NCBI RefSeq assembly: GCF_009650435.1
Contig: NZ_VVIP01000030.1
Coordinates: 1 to 60,368, forward strand
DNA: 60,368 bases
Direction: 5' to 3'
Origin: Foetidibacter luteolus
GTDB taxonomy: Bacteria; Bacteroidota; Bacteroidia; Chitinophagales; Chitinophagaceae
The notes beneath the pieces are model-generated. The model did no database searches and was not told the origin of the DNA. It saw only the letters and a list, made by a program, of their open reading frames with translations. Below are positions 1 through 7,857 of the stretch, piece by piece (position 1 is the first letter of the stretch; each line of letters begins with the position of its first letter). A program made the translations under genes and the position numbers.

Positions 1-117
1 CGGCGCCAAAGCACCTTCTTTTCCTAATAGTGGCTTTCCACTCTTGAGTTGTTCCAGGGCCTTGTTCTTCACGGCCTCGTAATCAAACCCGAACGGTGTT
101 TCTGTTTTTGACTTCAT
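1..117 (-). CDS. IS256-family transposase, N-terminal part (runs off the window)
   Basis: The minus strand from the ATG at 117 reads 39 codons to the window edge without a stop. The fragment contains FDYEAVKNKALEQLKSGKPL followed by LGKEGALAP. This matches the conserved N-terminus of Bacteroidota IS256/Mutator-type DDE transposases, where an FDYE...LKSGKPL.GK.G block precedes the catalytic core. The DDE residues lie outside the window, so activity cannot be judged. The gene starts about 50-55 bases from a probable IS end near 145-172, which places an IS element about 200 bp upstream of recG. The family call rests on the N-terminal motif only. Confidence 0.72.
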   Translation of the reverse strand, partial: MKSKTETPFGFDYEAVKNKALEQLKSGKPLLGKEGALAP

Positions 118-380
118 CTTGATGTGTTAAAGGTTATCTTATTTTTTAACCTTGACACAGTTTATTTTACAGCCTCCAGTTCTCCAAGGCTTTACCGTTT
201 TATGTTCGTTACTTTAATGCCTCATGTTAACGGCAGCGCCTCCCTGGCACTTTGTAAAGGCTTGCAACGACATATTCAAAAATTTTTATACCCTAAAACC
301 AACAACTTTCAACACTGAACATTGCACCGTTCAACATATTTACTTAACGTTGATATTTGCGTACTTAAAAACAAGGCATT
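118..380. other. IS256 terminal region and recG upstream region
   Basis: The segment from 118 to about 172 is the non-coding end of the IS element. The CTTGACACAG stretch near 152-161 resembles IS256-type terminal inverted repeats, but the exact end and target duplication cannot be fixed from one end. From about 173 to 380 I see no gene. A TTTACTTAACGTTGATATTTGC stretch just before the recG frame is only a weak match to the Bacteroidota -7 box. Confidence 0.4.
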
Positions 381-452
381 ATTCACCAGCAGCCATCCAT
401 ATTAGATTCACCTATTGAGTACCTGAAAGGCGTAGGCCCGCTGCGTGGCGAT

Positions 453-2492
453 ATGCTGCATAAAGAACTGGGTATTTTTACCTTTCGCGACCTGCTGGAG
501 CATTTTCCGCACCGCCATATTGATAAAACCCAGGTAAACCTTATCAGGGATATTACCTATCAAACAGATTACATACAGGTGGCCGGCACCCTTCTTAATA
601 TGGAAACCGTTGGAGAAAGCCGGGCAAAAAGGCTAACCGCCCAGCTTAAAGATACCAGCGGCATTATTGAGCTTACCTGGTTTCAGGGCATTAACTGGGT
701 ACAAAAAATGCTGCAACCCGGCCAGCAATACCTGGTGTATGGCAAAACAGGTTTTTTTAACGGTAAACCGCAGATTACCCATCCTGAAATTGAAGCGCTG
801 TCTGAAGTAAGCGCCGAAGGCCGCACATTTCTTGAGCCTATTTACCCAACAACAGAAAAATTAAAAGCCCGGGGCCTTAATGCACGGCAGATGGGCAAAT
901 TAACCAGCGCCCTGCTGGCCCAGCTTTCTGAAAAAGATATTCCCGAAAACCTGCCTGAATATTTATTGGAACAACTGCAGCTAACCAGCCGCTACCGGGC
1001 TTACTGCGATGTGCACTTTCCCAAAACAACGGATGACTATTACAAGGCTGTTAACCGCCTGAAGTTTGAAGAGTTTTTTATTGCCCAGCTTAGGCTTAAC
1101 CTGGTACGCCTGGAGCGCCACCGCAACAGCCGGGGCGTAATATTTGAAAAGGTTGGCAACCTGTTTAACAGCTTTTACAGCAACTACCTGCCTTTTGAGC
1201 TTACCGGCGCCCAAAAAAGGGTAATCAGGGAGATAAGGAGCGATACCGCTAAAGGCCACCAGATGAACAGGCTTTTACAAGGAGATGTAGGCAGCGGCAA
1301 GACCATAGTTGCGCTCTTGTGTATGTTGCTGGCTGCAGACAATGGTTTTCAAAGCTGTTTAATGGCCCCTACGGAAATATTGGCACAGCAACATTATGCC
1401 GGCCTGTCCGCCTTGTTAAAGGATATGCCGGTGCAGTTGCGCCTTTTAACCGGCAGCACCAAAACATCGGAAAGAAAAAAAATATTGCAGGGCCTGCAGG
1501 AGGGCGAAATAACCATGCTGGCAGGCACACACGCGGTAATTGAAGACAAAGTAAACTTTAAAAACCTGGGGCTGGCCATAGTGGATGAACAACACCGTTT
1601 TGGCGTAGCCCAACGGGCAGCTCTTTGGAAGAAAGCCGAAATACCGCCGCATGTTTTGGTGATGACGGCGACGCCTATACCGCGTACACTGGCAATGACC
1701 GCATACGGCGACCTTGATTACAGCGTAATGGACGAACTGCCACCGGGCAGGCAACCTATTACAACCGTGCACCGCTATGAAACCTACCGGGCCAAAGTGA
1801 TGGACTTTGTGCGTACCGAAATTGAAAAAGGCAGGCAGGCGTACATTATTTACCCGTTGATTGAGGAAAGTGAAAAGCTTAGCTACGAAGACCTGATGCA
1901 GGGCTACGAACAGGTAAAAAGCTTTTTCCCGGAGCCCAAATATTACATCAGCATGGTGCATGGCCGCATGAGCGCCGAACAAAAAGATGTTAATATGAAG
2001 CGTTTTGTTGAGGGCGATACCCACATTATGGTAAGTACTACCGTAATTGAAGTAGGTGTTAATGTGCCCAACGCGTCTGTTATGATTATTGAGAGTGCAG
2101 AAAAATTCGGCTTATCGCAACTGCACCAGTTGCGGGGCCGTGTGGGCAGGGGCAGCGAAAAAAGTTTTTGCATTCTTTTAACCGGCAGCAAAGTGAGCAA
2201 CGAAGGAAAGGAACGTATAAAAATTATGTGCGCCACCAACGACGGCTTTAAAATTGCCGAAAAAGACTTAGAATTGCGTGGCCCGGGAGATATTGAAGGA
2301 ACCCGCCAGAGTGGTGTGCTTAACTTTAAGCTGGCCAGCCTGGTTAATGATAAAACCCTGCTCGAAACCGCTAAACATTTTGCTGAGAAAATTCTTGAAC
2401 AGGACGAAGACCTTGTTCAGCACCAAAACCAACCAATCAAAAACTACCTGCTTTCGCAAAAAGGAAAAACTGTTTGGAGCAGAATTTCGTAA
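453..2492 (+). CDS. recG: ATP-dependent DNA helicase RecG
   Basis: RecG is a superfamily 2 helicase that remodels stalled replication forks and Holliday junctions. The sequence shows the wedge/OB domain in the N-terminal third, Walker A GDVGSGKT (about nt 1280-1305), the DEQH box in VDEQHRFG (about nt 1580-1600), the TATPIPRT motif and the QLRGRVGRG motif VI. From this ATG the product is 679 residues. The conserved family start, SPIEYLKGVGPLRGD, lies in frame upstream of it (about nt 408-452). That frame is open back to the stop at 366-368 but contains no ATG, GTG or TTG, so translation probably begins at an ATT (378 or 381), giving about 703 residues. The first AUG is used here as a conservative start. 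Function is certain; the start is not. Confidence 0.95.
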   Translation: MLHKELGIFTFRDLLEHFPHRHIDKTQVNLIRDITYQTDYIQVAGTLLNMETVGESRAKRLTAQLKDTSGIIELTWFQGINWVQKMLQPGQQYLVYGKTGFFNGKPQITHPEIEALSEVSAEGRTFLEPIYPTTEKLKARGLNARQMGKLTSALLAQLSEKDIPENLPEYLLEQLQLTSRYRAYCDVHFPKTTDDYYKAVNRLKFEEFFIAQLRLNLVRLERHRNSRGVIFEKVGNLFNSFYSNYLPFELTGAQKRVIREIRSDTAKGHQMNRLLQGDVGSGKTIVALLCMLLAADNGFQSCLMAPTEILAQQHYAGLSALLKDMPVQLRLLTGSTKTSERKKILQGLQEGEITMLAGTHAVIEDKVNFKNLGLAIVDEQHRFGVAQRAALWKKAEIPPHVLVMTATPIPRTLAMTAYGDLDYSVMDELPPGRQPITTVHRYETYRAKVMDFVRTEIEKGRQAYIIYPLIEESEKLSYEDLMQGYEQVKSFFPEPKYYISMVHGRMSAEQKDVNMKRFVEGDTHIMVSTTVIEVGVNVPNASVMIIESAEKFGLSQLHQLRGRVGRGSEKSFCILLTGSKVSNEGKERIKIMCATNDGFKIAEKDLELRGPGDIEGTRQSGVLNFKLASLVNDKTLLETAKHFAEKILEQDEDLVQHQNQPIKNYLLSQKGKTVWSRIS

Positions 2493-2574
2493 TGGTGAAT
2501 AGTATTTTGTAGATGATGAACAAGGTCACTTGGAACAATGCTTCTTTTGTGGCTTAGCTTCATTGCTACTATTT

Positions 2575-2610
2575 AGCTTTACTTGTGTCACTCACTTGTA
2601 CGCCTTGTTC
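2575..2610 (+). repeat. dispersed intergenic repeat family A, copy 1 (degenerate)
   Basis: The core TTGTGTCACTCACTTGTACG matches copies at 6541 (reverse), 18878 and 52850. It is related to the GCGTCGCACTCTTGTACG subfamily at 7738, 28375, 35053, 46160 and 50912. All copies are intergenic. Confidence 0.55.
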
Positions 2611-2805
2611 CTTATTCGGCAAGGTGCAACAGGCTTTGATTGTGGCGCAACATAGCGTTCATCAACCATTGCAAACATTAGAAACAGATTAGAAAAACGG
2701 CAGCAGGAAGGTTAATCCAGGGTATTCACCATTTACAATTGACCATCCAACAAACCGTTCAAAAAAAAGATAGGGTGTAGCACAATATTACCACAACAAT
2801 AAATG

Positions 2806-2834
2806 TTGGCAGAACGTTTTAATTAGTAACTTTT
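2806..2834 (+). promoter_or_regulatory. candidate Bacteroidota sigma-ABfr promoter
   Basis: A TTG at 2806-2808 and TAACTTTT at 2827-2834 are 18 bases apart, close to the TTG/TAnnTTTG consensus. The initiation point would lie a few bases upstream of the TTG start codon at 2849. Confidence 0.4.
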
Positions 2835-2848
2835 TAAAAAATTTCAAC

Positions 2849-5800
2849 TTGAAAATTTTTTCGCGTATAGCAACCCTCTTAGTATTGTTTGCATGGAAAA
2901 ATACACTAAGCCAGAGCATAGAGTTTATTGAAAACAAGGGGCAGTGGGATAGCCGTGTTCATTTTAAAGGAGACCTTAACGGAGGTTCATTTTTCCTTAC
3001 CTCTACAGGCTACAAGGTAGTATTAAACAACCAGGAAGACATGCGGCGTATTGCTGAATATGCCCATAGCCATGCAGATACCGGGGCCGCTGCGGCCAGG
3101 TTGCCACAAGCTGGCCCAAAAGACTACAAGCTGCGAAGCCATGCCTACGAAATGAAATTTATAAATGCTTCTGCCAACGCACAGGTAATACCCGAAAAAC
3201 CACTGAATACAGCAGCCAATTATTTCATAGGTAAAGACCCTTCCAAATGGAGCGCCAACTGCCAGGTATACCAGGCGGTTTTGTACAAGAACATTTACCC
3301 CAATGTTGACATACGCTATTACATGGATGGCAGTTACTTAAAATACGATTTGATTGTAAACCCCGGCGGTGATGTAGAACGTATAGCCCTGCAGTTTGAA
3401 GGCGCCGAAAAGCTGGAACTGAAAAACCAAAGCCTGGTAATTAAAACCACTGCCGGTGAGGTTTCAGAATTGAAGCCGTACTCTTTCCAGGCCGGGCAAA
3501 CAGGGCGCATGGAAGTAAGCAGTAAATACAGCGTAAAAAACAACATCGTAAAGTTTAAGGTGGATAACTACGATAAAACCAAAACGCTTGTTATTGATCC
3601 TACGCTGGTGTTTTCCACCTTTGCCGGAAGTACCGTTGATAACTGGGGCTATACCGCCACTTATGATGGCGAAGGAAATTTCTATGGCGGCGGTATTGTA
3701 TTCGGCACTGGTTTTCCCGTAAGCACCGGTTCTTTTGATACGGATTATTCCGGTGGCGGAGCCAATGAAGATGTACCGGCCTGCGATATAGGCATCATTA
3801 AACTTTCTCCCAATGGCACACGCAGGTTATACGCCACCTACCTGGGCGGCACCGGCAACGAGCAGCCGCATAGCCTGGTGGTTGACAACAATGGCGATTT
3901 AATTGTTGCCGGCAGAACTTCATCAGCAGATTTTCCAACTACGGTTGCCAAGTTTGGCGCAGGTAACCAGGGTGGCGCTAAAACAGAGGATATTTTTATT
4001 GCTAAAATAAGTGCCGATGGCTCAAGGCTGGTTGGTTCAAGGCTATTTGGGGGCAGCGGCAGGGATGGTGTTAACATCAAACCAAAATATGAGTCATCCA
4101 GCGTACAGGGCGCTACAAGCATTAACCGTAACTACGGCGATGATGCAAGAAGTGAAGTGATAGTGGACGGGCAAAACAATATCTACCTCGCCTCCTGTAC
4201 ACAGTCAGATGATTTTCCCACCACCGCCAACGCATTTCAAAAATCAAGGGGTGGCAAGCAGGATGGTGTTTTTATTAAAACAAACCCCAACCTTAACACC
4301 GTTATTACGTCAACCTTTCTTGGCGGTACAGAAGATGATGCAGCCTTTGTACTGGCTATTAACCCGCTTGATAATAATGTTTATATAGGCGGTGCTACAG
4401 TCAGCAATAATTTACCAGGCGTTGGCGCCGGCGGTGTTCTGTTCAGCGGTTACCAGGGCGGCCTTTGCGATGGTTTTGTCTCCATTATTAACAACAGTAC
4501 GGGTGCGCTGGTAAAATCAACTTACGTGGGCACCAATGGCAACGACCTTGTTTATGGCGTTCAGTTTGATAAGTTTGGTTATCCCTACATTATGGGCACT
4601 ACCACGGGTACCTGGCCCGTTGTTAATGCCACTTTCCGGCAAAACAATGGCAGGCAGTTTATTGCCAAGCTAAGGCCAGACATTTCCGGCTGGGAATATT
4701 CTACCGTTTTTGGCAAAGGGCAGGCAGCGCCGGATATATCCCCGGTGGCATTTCTTGTTGACCGTTGCGAGAACGTGTATGTATCCGGCTGGGGCGGCGG
4801 TATTAACCAGGGGGGTGGCTATCCCAATGCTTATACTAACGGGCTTAGCGTAACTGCTGATGCCATACAAAGCAGCACCGATGGCAGCGACTTTTACTTT
4901 TTTGTATTGAAGAAAGATGCACAAAGCCAGCTATACGGAACCTTTTTCGGCGAACGTGGCGGTCTTGGCGACCATGTTGATGGCGGCACCAGCCGCTTTG
5001 ACCGTATGGGTGTTATTTATACCGCCATCTGCGCCAATTGCGACAGGGGCGGCGTACGTGGCACTTTCCCAACAATACCCGGTAATGTGTGGAGCCCTTC
5101 TAACCCTGCCACAACAGCATCCCGCTGCAACCTGGGCATGGTTAAAATAGCTTTTGAACTGGCAGGTATTGGTACGGGTGTGCGTTCCTCTATACAGGGA
5201 GTGATAAGGGATAAAGTTGGCTGTATTCCGCTTAGAGTAGATTTCACTGATACAATCGCCATAGCCAAACAATACATCTGGGACTTTGGCGACGGCAGCC
5301 CCCGGATTACCACCACCATTCCCTCTGCATCTTACACCTACAATAATGTAGGCACTTATAATGTAATGCTGATAGCTGTAGATTCCAGTTCCTGTAATGT
5401 TGCGGATACTTCTTATGTACAAATACAGGCCAAAGACAATAAAGCCAACCTGGGCTTTACAAGAAGAAAAGTGGGCCTTTGCGAATCGCTGGAATATGAA
5501 TTCACCAATACTTCCACAGCTACCCTGCCCTTTAACAGCAAAAGCTTTGTATGGGATTTTGGCGATGGCGTAACGGACACCGCGGGTATGGAAGCTGTTA
5601 ACCACACTTATGCGGCACCGGGCACTTACCAGGTAATACTTAATTTAATTGACACCAATTATTGTAATTACCCGGATGCGGATACCATTAACCTGCGCAT
5701 TGCCGCAAATGTGGTAGCCCAGTTTACAACGCCTCCGTTTGGCTGCGCACCTTATACCGCGGTTTTTGAAAATACTTCTTTCGGTGGCCATGACTTCCTG

Positions 5801-6481
5801 TGGGATTTTGGTGATGGCTCGCCCACATCAACAGAAGAAAGCCCGGAACACCTGTATACAACACCCGGTAATTACACAGTAAGGCTTACAGCTACAGATA
5901 CATCCACCTGCAATAAGGTGCATGATACCACATTCACTGTTATTGTAAGCCCCAAACCAACGGCATCATTTACTTATACGCCAACATCACCCAAAGAAAA
6001 CACGCCTTATGTATTTACCAATACATCAACCGGCGCAACAAGGTATAAATGGTTCTTTGGAGATGGTGACAGCCTTAATACAATTAGAAGAGACACCGTT
6101 GTTTCGCATATTTACAACGAATCCGGCAATTACAGGGTAAGCCTGGTGGCCTATAATCAGTATGGTTGTACAGATACATTCTCAGTAACGGTGCAGGCAA
6201 TTGTAGTGCCGCTGGTTGATGTACCCAATGCTTTTACGCCGAATGGCGATGGTATTAACGACCATGTTACCGTACGCGGTTATGGCATAAGCAAGCTGGC
6301 ATGGCGCATTTTTAACCGGTGGGGAACATTGGTGTATGGAGGCAATTCACAGAAGATAGGATGGGATGGCAAATACAAAGGTGTACTGCAACCGCAGGAA
6401 GTGTACACCTATGTGCTGGATGTAGAATTTACGGATGGTACTAAGTTTCAAAAGCGTGGCGACATAACATTGTTGCGGTAG
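2849..6481 (+). CDS. PKD-repeat surface/secreted protein with T9SS type-B (gliding-associated) C-terminal domain
   Basis: This is a 1210-residue exported protein starting at a TTG, with a short signal peptide ending near LSQS. Residues about 22-250 match the DUF7948-type N-terminal region (IEFIENKGQWD motif). Residues about 255-770 form SBBP/beta-propeller repeats (STFAGS, STFLGG, STYVGT, GGGIN). Four PKD domains with WDFGDGS-type motifs span about 795-1120, each ending in a cysteine-bearing strand. The last 85 residues (VPNAFTPNGDGINDH, then IFNRWGTLVY and GWDGKYKG) are the CHU_C/type-B sorting domain used for T9SS export. The following gene is a PorP/SprF protein, the usual partner of SprB-like type-B cargos. 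The ligand is unknown; adhesion or gliding is an inference. Confidence 0.88.
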   Translation: MKIFSRIATLLVLFAWKNTLSQSIEFIENKGQWDSRVHFKGDLNGGSFFLTSTGYKVVLNNQEDMRRIAEYAHSHADTGAAAARLPQAGPKDYKLRSHAYEMKFINASANAQVIPEKPLNTAANYFIGKDPSKWSANCQVYQAVLYKNIYPNVDIRYYMDGSYLKYDLIVNPGGDVERIALQFEGAEKLELKNQSLVIKTTAGEVSELKPYSFQAGQTGRMEVSSKYSVKNNIVKFKVDNYDKTKTLVIDPTLVFSTFAGSTVDNWGYTATYDGEGNFYGGGIVFGTGFPVSTGSFDTDYSGGGANEDVPACDIGIIKLSPNGTRRLYATYLGGTGNEQPHSLVVDNNGDLIVAGRTSSADFPTTVAKFGAGNQGGAKTEDIFIAKISADGSRLVGSRLFGGSGRDGVNIKPKYESSSVQGATSINRNYGDDARSEVIVDGQNNIYLASCTQSDDFPTTANAFQKSRGGKQDGVFIKTNPNLNTVITSTFLGGTEDDAAFVLAINPLDNNVYIGGATVSNNLPGVGAGGVLFSGYQGGLCDGFVSIINNSTGALVKSTYVGTNGNDLVYGVQFDKFGYPYIMGTTTGTWPVVNATFRQNNGRQFIAKLRPDISGWEYSTVFGKGQAAPDISPVAFLVDRCENVYVSGWGGGINQGGGYPNAYTNGLSVTADAIQSSTDGSDFYFFVLKKDAQSQLYGTFFGERGGLGDHVDGGTSRFDRMGVIYTAICANCDRGGVRGTFPTIPGNVWSPSNPATTASRCNLGMVKIAFELAGIGTGVRSSIQGVIRDKVGCIPLRVDFTDTIAIAKQYIWDFGDGSPRITTTIPSASYTYNNVGTYNVMLIAVDSSSCNVADTSYVQIQAKDNKANLGFTRRKVGLCESLEYEFTNTSTATLPFNSKSFVWDFGDGVTDTAGMEAVNHTYAAPGTYQVILNLIDTNYCNYPDADTINLRIAANVVAQFTTPPFGCAPYTAVFENTSFGGHDFLWDFGDGSPTSTEESPEHLYTTPGNYTVRLTATDTSTCNKVHDTTFTVIVSPKPTASFTYTPTSPKENTPYVFTNTSTGATRYKWFFGDGDSLNTIRRDTVVSHIYNESGNYRVSLVAYNQYGCTDTFSVTVQAIVVPLVDVPNAFTPNGDGINDHVTVRGYGISKLAWRIFNRWGTLVYGGNSQKIGWDGKYKGVLQPQEVYTYVLDVEFTDGTKFQKRGDITLLR

Positions 6482-6540
6482 AGACGTATGCATTACGTCT
6501 CTCCTTATGGGGTCTGAAAAGCCGCCATGAAAAACCGCAA

Positions 6541-6572
6541 GTACAAGTGAGTGACACAACGAAGCCATATTG
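6541..6572 (-). repeat. dispersed intergenic repeat family A, copy 2 (reverse)
   Basis: GTACAAGTGAGTGACACAAC is the reverse complement of the core at 2580. It sits between the T9SS cargo gene and the PorP/SprF gene. Confidence 0.55.
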
Positions 6573-6662
6573 AAATACCGAATGTCCGTCCCCAAAAAAA
6601 GATACGCCATGTATGGCGCATCTGCTACTGACTGATATTACTTATGGGAGATTTAAAGATGA

Positions 6663-6670
6663 AAGGAGGA
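6663..6670 (+). promoter_or_regulatory. strong Shine-Dalgarno sequence before the PorP/SprF gene
   Basis: AAGGAGGA ends 8 bases before the ATG at 6679 and decides the start against an in-frame ATG at 6613. Such a strong SD is unusual in Bacteroidota, where start selection generally depends little on SD pairing. Confidence 0.6.
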
Positions 6671-6678
6671 GGGTTTTT

Positions 6679-7716
6679 ATGAACAGAACATTACATTATT
6701 ACAAGGTTGCAGCCTTAGCCATTGCAGTTACCATTACCGCAGCAATTACCCATGCGCAGGACCTGCATTTTTCGCAGTACTTTAATACACCACTACTGGT
6801 TAACCCGGCCAATACAGGTTTTGCGCCGGATGTGGATTGGCGTGTGGGTATTAACTACCGCAACCAGTGGGCAAGTGTTATAAACAATCCCTACAAAACC
6901 ATGAGCGCATGGGGCGACGTTCAGTTGTTCAACAACACTTTTGACAATGGCTGGCTGGGTGTTGGCGGCGCCTTACTACGAGATGTGGCAGGCACCGGCG
7001 GCCTTACTTCTACAAGAGCATATGGGTCTATTGCTTATCACCAGTTGCTGGGGTTAAATAGCTTGTTAAGCACCGGCTTTAACATTGGCTACAGCAACAA
7101 GCGGGTTGACTTTAGCAAACTTACATTTGACAACCAGTGGAACGGCGAATTCTTTGATATCACCATTCCCAACAACGAGCCGTTTGCCTACAGCAGCGTA
7201 AGCTATTTTGACCTGCAGGCCGGCATGAACTATGCTTATTTTCCCAACGACAATACCTATTACAACGTGGGCCTCAGCGTGTCGCATATCAACAGGCCCA
7301 GGGAGTCTTTCTTCTCTTCCAACTCCCTTACAGACCAGCGGCTGGCCATGCGTTTTAACCTGTTTTTGAACGGCGCATTTAAGCTCAACGATCAATGGAT
7401 TGTTAACCCCAACGCTTACATAAGCAAGATGGGCAATGCCTGGGAAACAGTTATTGGCCTTAACGCTAACTACAACCTTAGCGGCGATGGCAACACGCAG
7501 TTGATAGGCGGCATTTATTACCGTGCCAACGACGCTTTTATACCCATGGTGGGTTACCAGCTTGCAGACTTTAAGCTAACAGTAAACTATGACGTTACTT
7601 CATCTCTGCTAAAGAGCTATAACCAGTCGCGTGGCGCTTATGAATTGTCACTTGTAAAAACGGGTTTGTACAGCAGTGGCGGCAAGGCAGTAAAATGCCC
7701 TACGGTAAGGTTCTAA
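6679..7716 (+). CDS. PorP/SprF family type IX secretion outer-membrane protein
   Basis: This is a 345-residue protein with a signal peptide (hydrophobic AALAIAVTITAAITHA, cleaved before QDLHFSQ). It continues with the family hallmark DLHFSQYFNTPLLVNPANTG, followed by a beta-barrel pattern of alternating aromatic strands (NYRNQWASV, GYSNKRVDF, GIYYRAND). PorP/SprF proteins are 8-14 stranded outer-membrane barrels; SprF is needed for secretion of the gliding adhesin SprB, and related copies pair with other type-B cargos. The gene follows the type-B PKD protein by about 200 bp in the same orientation, so a dedicated cargo/partner role is likely. The ATG at 6679 is chosen because of the AAGGAGGA site and the signal peptide. 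Confidence 0.88.
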   Translation: MNRTLHYYKVAALAIAVTITAAITHAQDLHFSQYFNTPLLVNPANTGFAPDVDWRVGINYRNQWASVINNPYKTMSAWGDVQLFNNTFDNGWLGVGGALLRDVAGTGGLTSTRAYGSIAYHQLLGLNSLLSTGFNIGYSNKRVDFSKLTFDNQWNGEFFDITIPNNEPFAYSSVSYFDLQAGMNYAYFPNDNTYYNVGLSVSHINRPRESFFSSNSLTDQRLAMRFNLFLNGAFKLNDQWIVNPNAYISKMGNAWETVIGLNANYNLSGDGNTQLIGGIYYRANDAFIPMVGYQLADFKLTVNYDVTSSLLKSYNQSRGAYELSLVKTGLYSSGGKAVKCPTVRF

Positions 7717-7737
7717 AAAACCAGGAAGAATTTTTTG

Positions 7738-7795
7738 TACCCGGCGGCAGGAACATCAATTAAGCATCGTTGCGTCGCACTCTTGTACGCCTGGT
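7738..7795 (+). repeat. dispersed intergenic repeat family A, copy 3
   Basis: CCCGGCGGCAGGAAC is followed by TTGCGTCGCACTCTTGTACG. It lies between the convergent PorP/SprF and AAA+ genes and has the same two-block structure as copies 5-8. Confidence 0.6.
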
Positions 7796-7857
7796 ACATT
7801 ATTGAGCAAGCCCGGCTGGCCATCATTCTCTGGTAGGCATACATGAAAAGTCGGTTA

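Larger units (their letters stand above)
2493..2848. other. intergenic region with a dispersed repeat copy
   Basis: There is no gene here. It holds a degenerate copy of dispersed repeat family A near 2575-2610 (core GTGTCACTCACTTGTACG) and the promoter candidate for the following gene. No clear terminator follows recG. Confidence 0.5.

Noticed and set aside
5017..5605. Long minus-strand frames within the PKD protein gene
   Set aside because: They are antisense shadows of the repeat-rich plus-strand gene, with no independent coding features.
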